Assembly: GCF_900106525.1 (NCBI RefSeq) | Contig: NZ_FNOG01000006.1 | Location: 1 to 64,000 of the forward strand | Source of the DNA: Lysobacter enzymogenes | Lineage (GTDB): Bacteria; Pseudomonadota; Gammaproteobacteria; Xanthomonadales; Xanthomonadaceae | Direction of reading: 5' to 3' | Length of the DNA stretch: 64,000 nt | Shown: positions 15,324 to 23,964 of the stretch, piece after piece | Position numbering within the stretch: the first letter of the stretch is position 1 | Layout of the letters: every line of letters starts with the position of its first letter | Made by a program: the position numbers and the translations under genes | The notes under the pieces: model-generated | Told to the model about the DNA's origin: nothing | Seen by the model: the letters and a program-made list of their open reading frames with translations, nothing else | Database searches by the model: none

Positions 15324-16520
15324 ATGGGACAGGCTCTCACCCACCAGATGATCGCGCGCGAAGCTGCGCTCATGCTGGTCCAAGAAAACCCCGTCGTGAA
15401 GAACGTCAACACCGACCGCAAGGTCGAGTTCGGCGAAGAGGTCAACGGCTACAAGAAGGGCGATACGGTCCGTATCAAGGTCCCCCCGGTTCCGGTCGTG
15501 TTCGACGGCTCCGTGTTCGCCAACGGCGGCAGCGCGCCGCTCGCCCAGGAAACCGAGGTCGCGCTGACCCTGGACACCCAGAAGCATGTCGCGCTGACCT
15601 TCGGCGCGAAGGAAAAGACCCTGGATCTCTCGGACTTCCGCGAGCGCTTCCTGCGGCCGGCGATGAACTCGCTGGGCGCCGTGGTCAACGCGGACCTGCT
15701 CACCCGGATGAAGAACCAGACCCCGAACGTCGTCGGAACCTGGGGCACCATCCCGGCCACGCGCACGACCTATCGCAACGCCAGCTCCACCCTCGACCGC
15801 TTCCTGGCGCCGACCGACAACCGCAGCATCCACTTCACCTCCGATGCCAACGACGCGCTGGCCGAGGCCAACGCGACGTTGTTCCACAGCAAGCAGGAGC
15901 TGGAGGCCGAGTTCGACAAGAACGCGGTCGGCATGTTCGCGAACCTGCAGTTCTACACGCAGCAGTCGATCCCGGTTCACACCAACGGCGCCGGCACGGG
16001 CTACGTCACCAACGGTGCCGCCCAGACTGGTGCGCTGCTGGCGGTCGACACCGGTACCGGCGCGGTCACCAAGGGCTCGGTGATCACCATCGCCGGCGTG
16101 AACGCGGTGAACCCGCTCACCGGCGAGGACATCGGCCGGCCGCGAGCGTTCGTCGTCACGGCCGACTTCGCCGGCGGCGCGGGCAACATCGCCATCTCGC
16201 CGGCGATCGTGCAGAACACCACCAGCCAGCGCGGCAACGTGACGGCTCTCCCCGCAGACGGCGCCGCGGTGACCATCTTCGGCACCGCCAGCCAGTCGAA
16301 GGCCCAGAACCTCGCGTTCCACAAGGATGCGTTCGCGGTCGCCTTCGCGCCGCTGCCGGTTCTGGCGTCGTGCGAGGGCTACACCGCCACGATCAACGGC
16401 ATCAGCGTCCGCGTGATGACCTTCGGCGACGGCTACCAGGACAAGGAGCACACCCGTATCGATGTGCTCTACGGCGAAAGCGGCGTGCGCACCGATCACG
16501 CCGCGCGCGTCACCCAGTAA
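15324..16520 (+). CDS. Major capsid (coat) protein, P22 gp5 family
   Basis: A 398-residue protein starting MGQALTHQMIAREAALMLVQ with AGAGGAAA upstream. The N-terminal Q-MIAREAALMLxENxxxV pattern is that of P22-like coat proteins, with an inserted I-domain-like beta region (about 215-300) in the HK97 fold. It builds the icosahedral head. It is followed at once by a strong terminator hairpin, as expected for the most abundant product. Confidence 0.9.
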   Translation: MGQALTHQMIAREAALMLVQENPVVKNVNTDRKVEFGEEVNGYKKGDTVRIKVPPVPVVFDGSVFANGGSAPLAQETEVALTLDTQKHVALTFGAKEKTLDLSDFRERFLRPAMNSLGAVVNADLLTRMKNQTPNVVGTWGTIPATRTTYRNASSTLDRFLAPTDNRSIHFTSDANDALAEANATLFHSKQELEAEFDKNAVGMFANLQFYTQQSIPVHTNGAGTGYVTNGAAQTGALLAVDTGTGAVTKGSVITIAGVNAVNPLTGEDIGRPRAFVVTADFAGGAGNIAISPAIVQNTTSQRGNVTALPADGAAVTIFGTASQSKAQNLAFHKDAFAVAFAPLPVLASCEGYTATINGISVRVMTFGDGYQDKEHTRIDVLYGESGVRTDHAARVTQ

Positions 16521-16542
16521 AGCCGCCGCGTCAGTGGCGATT

Positions 16543-16571
16543 CGAGGCGCCTTCGGGCGCCTCGTTCTTTT
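16543..16571 (+). terminator. Terminator after the coat gene
   Basis: A perfect 9-bp stem CGAGGCGCC / GGCGCCTCG closed by a stable TTCG tetraloop, followed by TTCTTTT. It lies 23 bp after the coat stop and would cut expression of downstream tail genes relative to coat, or depends on Q antitermination. Confidence 0.8.
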
Positions 16572-16591
16572 GGGGCCCAGGAGTCCAGACC

Positions 16592-16912
16592 ATGAAGCAG
16601 AGCTACCCCCGCATGCTGTATCCGGCCGGCGACGCCGCGGCCGATCCGGTGATCGTGAACGACGAGGCCGAGGAGGCTGCGCGCCGGAAGGACGGCTATC
16701 AGCGCCTGGGCGATCAGCCGAAGGCGAAAGAATCGAAGCCGGCGGCGCCGCCGACGCCGCCGGCCGATTCGCCGAAGTCCGGCGAGACGGCCAAGGGCGA
16801 TACCCCGCTCGACGCGCCGGCCGACGCCGCTACGGCGCCGGTGACCGCCAGTAAGCCCGAGGCGCCCAAGCGCGGCCGTCCGCCGAAGGCCGCCAAGACC
16901 AAGGCCAAGTAA
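16592..16912 (+). CDS. Low-complexity phage protein with basic C-terminus
   Basis: A 106-residue protein starting MKQSYPRMLYPAGDAAADPV. A short folded-looking N-terminus is followed by a P/A/K-rich tail ending KRGRPPKAAKTKAK, similar to AT-hook or histone-H1-like sequences. GGAG lies upstream. It sits in the head operon; a head or DNA-binding accessory is possible. No family recognised. Confidence 0.5.
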   Translation: MKQSYPRMLYPAGDAAADPVIVNDEAEEAARRKDGYQRLGDQPKAKESKPAAPPTPPADSPKSGETAKGDTPLDAPADAATAPVTASKPEAPKRGRPPKAAKTKAK

Positions 16913-17332
16913 ATGACCGCCGTCGCCGACATCATCCGCGACGCGCTGTCGCACCTGCGCGTGCAGGATCCGCGGCAGCCGGTAAAGCCCGAGAACGCGC
17001 GCGACGCGATTCGCGCGCTGAACCTGATGATGGCGGCGTGGGAAGTCGAGGGCGTCTCGGTCGGCTGGTCCGCGGTCGTAGAGCCCACCGACGAACTGCC
17101 AGCGCCGCCGGAGGCTGAGGGCGCCATCGGCTACAACCTCGCACTTCGGCTGCGCCAGCGCTTCGGCGTCCCGCTGCAGCCCGACCTGGTGGGGCTGGCG
17201 CGCGACACGCTCGCCACGCTGCACGCGCAGGTGCTGGCCAACGTGTTCGTTCGCGTCAGCTACGAAGACCTGCCGTCCGGCGAAGGCCAGCGCTACGGCC
17301 GCGGCGACTGGCGCGAGGGCTTCACCGGATGA
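16913..17332 (+). CDS. Head-tail connector / DNA stabilisation protein (P22 gp4-like)
   Basis: A 139-residue protein starting MTAVADIIRDALSHLRVQDP. RDAIRALNLMMAAWEVEGV and YNLALRLRQRFGVPL match the P22 gp4 packaged-DNA-stabilisation family (P22 gp4 is 166 residues). It would bind under the portal and extend the neck after packaging. Abuts the previous gene and overlaps the next. Confidence 0.8.
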   Translation: MTAVADIIRDALSHLRVQDPRQPVKPENARDAIRALNLMMAAWEVEGVSVGWSAVVEPTDELPAPPEAEGAIGYNLALRLRQRFGVPLQPDLVGLARDTLATLHAQVLANVFVRVSYEDLPSGEGQRYGRGDWREGFTG

Positions 17333-18732
17333 AGTGGCGACCGCTCCAGATCGTCGGCGGCGCCTATTCCGACGACACCAAGCCGTGGACCTGCCAGGAC
17401 GCGGTCAACTGGCTGCCGCTGCAGGCCGAGCGGCCCGGCGCGCGCTCCGACGCGATCATGCGCAGCGCGCCTGGCTTCCGGCAGTTCGCCACCACGCAGA
17501 ACAAGCCGGTGCGCGGCTCTCATGACGCCGAGGGCCTGTTCCTGGTCGTCGCCGGTACGACTCTTTACCGCATCAACCCGGACGGCACCTCGACTTCGCT
17601 GGGCAGCATTCCGGGCGTCAACCGCGTCTCGATCGCGCACAACCAGATCGAGAACGGCAACGAAATCGTGCTCGTCAACGGTCAATCCGGCTACGTCTTC
17701 AACACCACGACCAGCACGCTGGTCCAGATCACCGACGAGGCTTTCCCGGGCTCCTACATCGTCGACTTCATCGACGGTTACATCCTCGGCGTCGACCCGT
17801 TCGGCCGGTTCTGGTTCACAAGCGACCTGACCCAGGCGACTCAGTACAACAGCCTGGACCGCGCGGACGCCGAGGCCGCGCCGGACAAGATCGTCTCGCT
17901 GATGGCGCTGGGCGACCTGGTTGCCGTGTGGGGCGAGCGCACGCTGGAGTTCTTCCAGAACACCGGCGCGACCACCGGCACGTTCCAGCGCGTTTCGAAC
18001 CTTTCGCAGAACATCGGATGCGCATCGCCGTATGCGCGCGCGCAGCTCGATAACTCGGCGTACTGGCTTGGCGACGACGGCAACGTCTACCGGCTCCAGG
18101 GCACGTCGCCGGTGCGCATCAGCACCGCGGCGATCGAACAGGCCATCTCCGGGCTGAACTGGAACAACGCCTTCGCGACCACGTTCGAAGACCGCGGCCA
18201 CAAGGTCTTCTACCTGACCTTCCCGGACGGCAACACCTGGGGCTACGACGTGCTGTCGCAGGAGTGGCACCGGCGCGAGTCGCACGGCATGTCGCGTTGG
18301 CGCCTGAGCACGCTGACGCGTTGGCGCCGGCGCTGGTACGGCGGCGACATGCAGAACGGCAAGGTTTACCTGCTCGACTGGGACGAGATGACCGAGGATG
18401 GGCAGCCGCTGACCTCGATCCGGCGCACGCCGGTGGCGCACGCGGACGGCAATCCGATCATCGTCGACGGCTTCAAGGTCGTGTTCGACGTCGGCCGTAT
18501 CCCTGTGGGCCTGTCCGACCATTCCTGTGCGATCAGCTACAGCGACGACGGCGGCCACAACTGGTCGTATCCGGCCATCGAGTCGATCGGCGCGGCTGGC
18601 CAGTACCGGCAGACCGTCGAGGTGACGCAACTCGGTATGGCCGAGACTCGAGTCTGGGAAATCCGCGTGAGCAGCCCCGGCAAGCGCGACGTGATCGCAG
18701 CCTCCTGGCAGGCCGGGGTGGCCGACTCGTGA
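17329..18732 (+). CDS. Packaged-DNA stabilisation protein (P22 gp10-like)
   Basis: A 467-residue, beta-rich protein (P22 gp10 is 472). WxPLQ..G.AY, NWLPLQAERPGARSDAIMRSAPG, and RGSHDAEGLFLVVAGTTLYRI are typical of gp10 tail-hub proteins, which form a beta-propeller-like hexamer that closes the portal/gp4 channel and holds the tail needle and fibres. The repeated short beta-motifs (DDGNVYRLQG, DGNTWGYDV) agree with propeller blades. Confidence 0.85.
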   Translation: MKWRPLQIVGGAYSDDTKPWTCQDAVNWLPLQAERPGARSDAIMRSAPGFRQFATTQNKPVRGSHDAEGLFLVVAGTTLYRINPDGTSTSLGSIPGVNRVSIAHNQIENGNEIVLVNGQSGYVFNTTTSTLVQITDEAFPGSYIVDFIDGYILGVDPFGRFWFTSDLTQATQYNSLDRADAEAAPDKIVSLMALGDLVAVWGERTLEFFQNTGATTGTFQRVSNLSQNIGCASPYARAQLDNSAYWLGDDGNVYRLQGTSPVRISTAAIEQAISGLNWNNAFATTFEDRGHKVFYLTFPDGNTWGYDVLSQEWHRRESHGMSRWRLSTLTRWRRRWYGGDMQNGKVYLLDWDEMTEDGQPLTSIRRTPVAHADGNPIIVDGFKVVFDVGRIPVGLSDHSCAISYSDDGGHNWSYPAIESIGAAGQYRQTVEVTQLGMAETRVWEIRVSSPGKRDVIAASWQAGVADS

Positions 18733-19295
18733 GGATCGCGACCGGCCCTGAGTTCCTGGAGTCGATCGCCAACCATCCGCGCGTCTTCCCGTCCGTTTCG
18801 CGCGCCGGCGACGGGCCGATCTCGCTTGCGGCGGCGTGGCCGGAATGCATCGGGATCGAGTTCGACACCGGTGGCTGGCTCGCGCATCGGCTCGCCCCGG
18901 GCCTGTACGAGCTGCACACCCTGTTCCTGCCGAAGTCGCGCGGCGTGCGGGTGGCGGCGGCGCAGATGCTGCGCTACCTGTTTTGCGCGCGCGACGCCAT
19001 CGAGCTCGTGACGCGCGTCCCTGCGGATCTTCCGCACGCGCGGCGCCTGGCCGAGTGGGGCGGCTTCCAGCATCAGTTCACGCGGCCGGCGTCCTGGCCG
19101 CGCGCCGCCGGCGCGGTCGACGTCGACCACCTCCGGCTGCCGCTCGACACCTGGATCACGCACGGGGCGGCCGACGCCGTCGCGGCTTATCGCGCCTACC
19201 TCGACACCTGCAACCAACTGGGTCAGCCGGCGAAAGGCCGCTGGGCCTGGGACCGCTTCGCGATCTTCGCGGGGCTCGAAGAATCGGAGAACTGA
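18729..19295 (+). CDS. GNAT-fold protein in the head operon
   Basis: A 188-residue protein with GTG start (VRIATGPEFLESIANHPRVF) overlapping the gp10 stop. LYELHTLFLPKSRGVRVAAAQMLRYLFC followed by LVTRVPADLPHARRLAEWGGFQ fits the GNAT core: a strand, the pyrophosphate-binding loop (xxRGxxxA), then the R-A-x-x-GF motif. Such genes occur next to gp10/gp7 in several P22-like phages. It may acetylate a host or virion target; the substrate is unknown. Confidence 0.65.
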   Translation: MRIATGPEFLESIANHPRVFPSVSRAGDGPISLAAAWPECIGIEFDTGGWLAHRLAPGLYELHTLFLPKSRGVRVAAAQMLRYLFCARDAIELVTRVPADLPHARRLAEWGGFQHQFTRPASWPRAAGAVDVDHLRLPLDTWITHGAADAVAAYRAYLDTCNQLGQPAKGRWAWDRFAIFAGLEESEN

Positions 19296-19297
19296 AC

Positions 19298-19918
19298 ATG
19301 CCCGCAGCAGCAGTGGGACTGGCCGGTGCGGCCATCAGCGCCTACTCGCAGAACCGCGCCAGTAAGAAGGCCGCGGGCGCGCAGACGGCCGCGAACGATG
19401 CCGCCATCGCCGAATCGCGACGGCAGTACGATCAGAATCGCCAGGATCAGATGCCGTGGCTGGAAACTGGCCGCAACGCGCTCGCGCGACAGAACGCATT
19501 TCTCAACGGCGATACCAGCGGCTTCGATAACTCGGCCGACTACAAGTTCGCCGTCGACCAGGGGTTCAAGGGCCTCAACCGCGGCCTGGCGCGCAACGGC
19601 GCGCTTTGGTCCGGCGGCGGCGACGCCGACCGTATCGCGCTGGGCCAGGGCCTGGCCACCCAGTACGCGAACAACTACTGGAACAAGCTCGCCGGGCAGG
19701 CCGGCCAGGGCCAGCAGTCCGCGCAGAGCCTGGGCGCGTTCGGTCAGAACGCGGCCAACAACGTCGGGAATCTGCTGGTGAACAGCGGCAACGCGCGCGG
19801 GTCGGCCTACCAGCAGCAGGGCGACACCATGTCGCAGCTCGTCGGTGTCGCCGGCAACGCGGTCGGCAACTGGCTCGGCCGCCGCAACAGCACCGGCTTC
19901 AACCTGGGGGGCTACTGA
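19298..19918 (+). CDS. DNA ejection/transfer protein (P22 gp7-like position)
   Basis: A 206-residue, glycine/alanine/glutamine/asparagine-rich protein starting MPAAAVGLAGAAISAYSQNRAS. An N-terminal small-residue-rich segment could enter membranes. The segment DYKFAVDQGFKGLNRGLARN is shared with many podophage internal 'DNA transfer' proteins. It lies first in the three-gene ejection block, as P22 gp7-gp20-gp16 do. It would be ejected into the host to form the DNA conduit. Confidence 0.65.
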   Translation: MPAAAVGLAGAAISAYSQNRASKKAAGAQTAANDAAIAESRRQYDQNRQDQMPWLETGRNALARQNAFLNGDTSGFDNSADYKFAVDQGFKGLNRGLARNGALWSGGGDADRIALGQGLATQYANNYWNKLAGQAGQGQQSAQSLGAFGQNAANNVGNLLVNSGNARGSAYQQQGDTMSQLVGVAGNAVGNWLGRRNSTGFNLGGY

Positions 19919-21453
19919 TGGCCACGAATCTGCTCGGCCTCAACGACTACATCCGCAAGGGCTACGAGGAGGGGCGCGCGCAGGGCGATCAGCAGCGCCT
20001 GCGCGGCCTCGCGCCGCAGGTGCTCAGCGGCGACGCCGGCGCGACTGCCCAGGCCTACGCCATCGACCCGCAGGCCGCCCAGGCCTACGAAAAGGGCGCC
20101 GACCGCATCGGCACCCAGGTCTACAACGTCGCCAGCAGCATCAAGCGGCTCATGGGCGCCGGCCAGGAAGCCTCGGCCGCGAATCTCTATCGCCAGTTCG
20201 CGAACTCGTCCGGCGTGCGCATGCGCTTCCCCGACATCCCGCGGGACTGGGACAAATCGTCGATCATGCCGGTGGTCGATCAGATCATGGCGCAGACGAT
20301 GGGCGCGAGCGGCGCCCCGACCAACGAGATGCGAACCTTCAACGCGATGACCGAGGGCTTCACCCCCGAGGACCGGCTGAAGGCGCAGCGCGTCAACGCC
20401 GGGCTCGACCCGCGCGCGGTCACCGGCGCGGTCAAGTTCGGGACTATCGTTGGCGCTGACGGCCGCACGCGCGCGACAAGGCAGAACCCCGCGACAATGG
20501 TGATGGAGGTCTACGACGACGCGGCCGGCGACTTCGTGCCGCTTGGAAGCGGCGCTGGAGCCGCTTCCGTGCCGCCTACCAGCGGCTCTGGCATTGCTCT
20601 GGCGCCGGCGCGTGCTGGCGGGAATACCAGCGTCGCCCTCGACGGTGTTCCGCAGGAACTGCAGCAGCGCATGGCCAACATGGCCGCGCTCATGCAGCAG
20701 GCCGGCTACCCCGCCGAGCAAATCGATGCCTGGATGGGCTCGCAGTTGGACGGCCAGACCCGAAACGTGAGCCCGCAGCAATTCGCCGCGCCGGCGCCTC
20801 GGCCTGCCGCCAGTCCCGCGCTGGGCGTCAGCCGCTCGCCCGAGGAGCAGGCCGCGCTCACCACCACCGCCCAGGAGCAGGCCAAGATAAACGCCGAAAT
20901 GGGCGCATACACCCGTATGACCGGTTTGGAGGCCGATCGGGCGGCCGCGGTCGAGGGCGCCAAGGCCGGCGCCAAGACGCAGGCCGAGGTCTCCGCGCAG
21001 CGGGGCACCCGCGCGCGCGACGCACAACAGGTGCTGATGTTGCTCGATGAGGCCGAGCGCCTGATCCCACAGGCTACCGGTGGATCCGCCGGGGCGCTGA
21101 TCGATCAAATTGCCGGCGCCGCAGGCCACGCGACTGAGGGAGCAAAGGCGACGGCTGCGTTGCGCACGATCGCTGGCCAGCTCACCTCAAAGCAGCCGCG
21201 CATGGAGGGTCCGCAGTCCAACGCTGATGTCGAGATGTACAAGCAGATGGCCGGCGACCTGGCCAACCCAAACCTGCCGCGAGAACAGCGCCTAGCAGCA
21301 GCGAAGCAGATCCGGCGCCTTAACCTGAAATACGCGTCGCAGAACTCATCTGGCGGTACCAGCGGCCAGGGACCGGCTGTTGGCGCAGTGGAGGGTGGCT
21401 ACCGCTTCAAGGGCGGCAATCCTGCCGACCCTAATGCCTGGGAGCGCATCTGA
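19918..21453 (+). CDS. Ejection protein (P22 gp20-like position)
   Basis: A 511-residue helical protein starting MATNLLGLNDYIRKGYEEGRAQ; TGATG overlap with the previous gene. It has no signal or membrane span and is rich in A and Q with long helices, as for P22 gp20 (471 residues). The C-terminal part ends in a short folded motif (EGGYRFKGGNPADPNAWERI), often seen at the end of phage ejection proteins. Assignment rests on order and composition. Confidence 0.6.
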   Translation: MATNLLGLNDYIRKGYEEGRAQGDQQRLRGLAPQVLSGDAGATAQAYAIDPQAAQAYEKGADRIGTQVYNVASSIKRLMGAGQEASAANLYRQFANSSGVRMRFPDIPRDWDKSSIMPVVDQIMAQTMGASGAPTNEMRTFNAMTEGFTPEDRLKAQRVNAGLDPRAVTGAVKFGTIVGADGRTRATRQNPATMVMEVYDDAAGDFVPLGSGAGAASVPPTSGSGIALAPARAGGNTSVALDGVPQELQQRMANMAALMQQAGYPAEQIDAWMGSQLDGQTRNVSPQQFAAPAPRPAASPALGVSRSPEEQAALTTTAQEQAKINAEMGAYTRMTGLEADRAAAVEGAKAGAKTQAEVSAQRGTRARDAQQVLMLLDEAERLIPQATGGSAGALIDQIAGAAGHATEGAKATAALRTIAGQLTSKQPRMEGPQSNADVEMYKQMAGDLANPNLPREQRLAAAKQIRRLNLKYASQNSSGGTSGQGPAVGAVEGGYRFKGGNPADPNAWERI

Positions 21454-23468
21454 TGGCAGGCCCGTGGGAGAAGTACCAGCAGGCGGCCGCTGCCGCAGCA
21501 GTATCAGCGCCGACTGACACGCCGGCAGAAGGCCCTTGGACGCGCTACCAGCAGCCTGCTGCCGACTTCAGCGACGTTCACGCTGGCGTGTCGTCCACCG
21601 ACCATGCCAGCCCCAGCGTCGATCGCTATGCTGCAGCCGGTATCAATCCGAACATCAATCCCGCGGACGGCGAATCGTTTCTCGACAACGTCGCTGCGGG
21701 GTTCGGTTCCAGCTACGTCGATCTCAAGAACTCAGCGCGCCAGCTGCTCGTCAACAACGCGGCGCGGCACACCGGTGCCCTGCGCGAACTCCAAGAACAG
21801 GTCGGCGCTATCGAACCGGCCAAACGTCTAATCCAGGGTGCGGACAACGCCGCACAGTCCTATCGTAAGGGCGTTCAGGCCGAGATCGACGAGAAGAAGC
21901 GCAACGACGAGAGCCTGCGAGGAACCGGCGGAGGCTTCACTGGCAATGCGCTGGGCCTGCTAAGCCAGGTGCTTCTCCCCGCAAGCGGACTGCGCGTGGC
22001 TGCGGCTGGCCCCGGCGCCGCGTCAAGCGGCGTCAATGGCTTGCTATTGGGGGCTGCGCGCGCGCTGATGCCCGCGACCATTAAAGGGTCTGCTGCCCAG
22101 GGCCTCGTGCTTGGCGCCCTGCAGCCTGTCGCCAGCGACGACAGCCGCGGCGTCGACACACTGATTGGCGGCTTGGCCGGCGGCGCTGGCGCGACACTTG
22201 GCAAGGGCATCGGCGCTGCGGCGTCTGCGGCCTACCAAGGGACGCGAAATCTCCTCGCACCGACCGTCGCCAATATCGAGCAGCGTGTCGCTCAAGTTCT
22301 ACGTCAGGAGGCGGCTAATCCCGGGCTGCTCCTGTCTGGGCAGCCGTCGCCGATCCCCGGCGTGCAGCGGACGCTAGCCGAGGAAACCCTAGATCCTGGT
22401 ATAGCGCGTCTTGAGCGACTCTTGCGGAGTAAGGGGGGAACTTGGGGCGACCTGGATCGGGCGAACAACGACGCGCGCGTGTCCGTGATCCAGCAGTTTG
22501 CTGGAGATCGTGCAGCCATCGAATCGGCGAAAAGGCAACGGAGCGCCGCGGCGAAGCCGCTGCTTGACCAAGCCCTGCAAGTCACCGGCGTCGACATCAA
22601 TGCAGCGGTGAAGACCCTAAAAGACGCAGCCCGTGGCGCGGAAGGTCGCCCAGCGGTGCAGGAAGGATTGGCTCGCGTAGCTTCTTTGCTCAAGCGGGCT
22701 GCACCCGGCGGCCAGGGCACTGTTGCCGAAGATCGTCTGAGCGTTCTGTACAACGTGCGCAAAACTATAGACGACATGCTCGCCGGCAAATACGGCGGAG
22801 AATCGGCAGCGGCGCTGGCTGGTTCGCGTGAATTGATGGGCGTGAAGGAGTCACTCGACGACGTCATGATCGCGGCTTCGCCGGAGTTTGGTCAGTATCT
22901 CGACGCCTTCCGCAAGGGGTCGATACCGATTGGTCGAATGCAGATCGGGCGTGAATTGCTGGAAAAAGGCGGGGCGGTCCCCGATGCCGTCTCTGGAAAC
23001 ATCGTTCTTACGCCTGCGCAGTTTTCGAAGGCGACGCGAGATATGGATCGCGTTGCGGCGAAGGCGACAGGGTTCAAGAAGGCAGAAGCGGATCGATACC
23101 TTCAGCCTGCGGATGAAGCCTCAATCGCGGGCATTCAAGATGATCTGCAGCGCCGCGCTTTCGCAGCCAGCGCCGGCAGCGGCGGGAACTCGCAGACCGC
23201 TGAGCGATTGCTGGGTAATGAGCGACTCACGAAGGGAGTAACGGGTCGCGTTGCATCGCGCATCCCGCTGTTCGGCGCTGCCTCCGAGTATCTGCGCGAA
23301 GCGGGCCAGCAGCGCCTGGAGAGCAAGCTCGCCGAGGTTCTGATGAATCCGAAGCAGGCGAAGTCAATCCTTACGAGGCTCCCACCCAATGATCGGCGCG
23401 CTCTCCAGGCTGCGCTGACCCGGGCGGGCAACTACGTGGGCGCCGTCAGCGCGAACGCGAACGAATAG
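21453..23468 (+). CDS. Ejection protein (P22 gp16-like position)
   Basis: A 671-residue protein starting MAGPWEKYQQ, with a second copy of the same short motif at residue 26 (GPWTRYQQ). The central part (about 165-250) is glycine/alanine-rich and hydrophobic enough to interact with membranes; the rest is helical. It is the largest of the three ejection proteins, the equivalent of P22 gp16 (609), which enters the host with the DNA. The start overlaps the preceding stop (TGATG). Confidence 0.6.
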   Translation: MAGPWEKYQQAAAAAAVSAPTDTPAEGPWTRYQQPAADFSDVHAGVSSTDHASPSVDRYAAAGINPNINPADGESFLDNVAAGFGSSYVDLKNSARQLLVNNAARHTGALRELQEQVGAIEPAKRLIQGADNAAQSYRKGVQAEIDEKKRNDESLRGTGGGFTGNALGLLSQVLLPASGLRVAAAGPGAASSGVNGLLLGAARALMPATIKGSAAQGLVLGALQPVASDDSRGVDTLIGGLAGGAGATLGKGIGAAASAAYQGTRNLLAPTVANIEQRVAQVLRQEAANPGLLLSGQPSPIPGVQRTLAEETLDPGIARLERLLRSKGGTWGDLDRANNDARVSVIQQFAGDRAAIESAKRQRSAAAKPLLDQALQVTGVDINAAVKTLKDAARGAEGRPAVQEGLARVASLLKRAAPGGQGTVAEDRLSVLYNVRKTIDDMLAGKYGGESAAALAGSRELMGVKESLDDVMIAASPEFGQYLDAFRKGSIPIGRMQIGRELLEKGGAVPDAVSGNIVLTPAQFSKATRDMDRVAAKATGFKKAEADRYLQPADEASIAGIQDDLQRRAFAASAGSGGNSQTAERLLGNERLTKGVTGRVASRIPLFGAASEYLREAGQQRLESKLAEVLMNPKQAKSILTRLPPNDRRALQAALTRAGNYVGAVSANANE

Positions 23469-23621
23469 CCGGTTTTTGATGCGGCCGGCCGGAAGCGCGT
23501 ACCAAAGAACGATCGCCAAAACGCGCGCGCTTCCCCAGAAGAACAGCAACAGCAAGATTCCGAGCACCGGTTTCAGCATCAGTCCTGCAATCCACGGATG
23601 TTCGGTTACGAATTGGTCCAT
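23364..23621 (-). CDS. Two-span membrane protein, reversed cargo gene
   Basis: An 85-residue protein starting MDQFVTEHPWIAGLML. The hydrophobic segment GLMLKPVLGILLLLFFWGSA and the following one (VLAIVLWYALPAG) suggest one or two membrane spans, with a basic tail. GGGGAATGAG precedes the ATG. It runs against the late operon and its 3' end overlaps the ejection gene by 105 bp. With the lipoprotein gene next to it, it forms a reversed pair in the region where P22 carries its sieA/immunity-I genes. Superinfection exclusion is a reasonable guess. Confidence 0.45.
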   Translation of the reverse strand: MDQFVTEHPWIAGLMLKPVLGILLLLFFWGSARVLAIVLWYALPAGRIKNRLFVRVRADGAHVVARPGQRSLESAPIIGWEPRKD

Positions 23622-23624
23622 AGC

Positions 23625-23861
23625 TCATTCCCCCCAGCTGTACCCATTGGCTCCGCAATTCCTTTCGAGCGAGTTCATCACCTCGTCGGCGGAAAACTCC
23701 TTTTTTCGATATGAGTCGACGTTGGCTTGCACTATTGCGCGACAGTTTTTGGGCAGACCGGTCTCGCCGTAGGTCGGCTTCGCATTTGGGTCGAGCCTGT
23801 CGCATCCACTGACAGCCGCGGCGATAGCAATTCCTGAAAAAAACTTTCCCCAACCATCCAT
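23625..23861 (-). CDS. Small lipoprotein, reversed cargo gene
   Basis: A 78-residue protein starting MDGWGKFFSGIAIAAAVSGC. The signal peptide ends in a lipobox (AVSGC), so the mature protein is a lipid-anchored periplasmic domain with two more cysteines' worth of possible disulfide (PKNCRAIV, LERNCGANGY). The start at 23861 is preferred to GTG 23870. It is 3 nt from the membrane-protein gene, so the two are co-transcribed. Phage lipoproteins of this type often block receptors or DNA entry of related phages. Confidence 0.6.
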   Translation of the reverse strand: MDGWGKFFSGIAIAAAVSGCDRLDPNAKPTYGETGLPKNCRAIVQANVDSYRKKEFSADEVMNSLERNCGANGYSWGE

Positions 23862-23922
23862 GACCCGCACCCGCTAGGGCGCCCCACGGCGCCGGCGCGC
23901 CAATCCTACCCCAGCCCCCCAG

Positions 23923-23952
23923 AGCCCCGCCAAGTGCGGGGCTTTCGCTTTT
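23923..23952 (+). terminator. Terminator before the tail-fibre genes
   Basis: A perfect 8-bp stem AGCCCCGC / GCGGGGCT with loop CAAGT, followed by TTCGCTTTT. It lies 12 bp before the first fibre gene and downstream of the ejection operon, and would separate the two transcription units. Confidence 0.7.
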
Positions 23953-23964
23953 GGAGCCCCCGCA

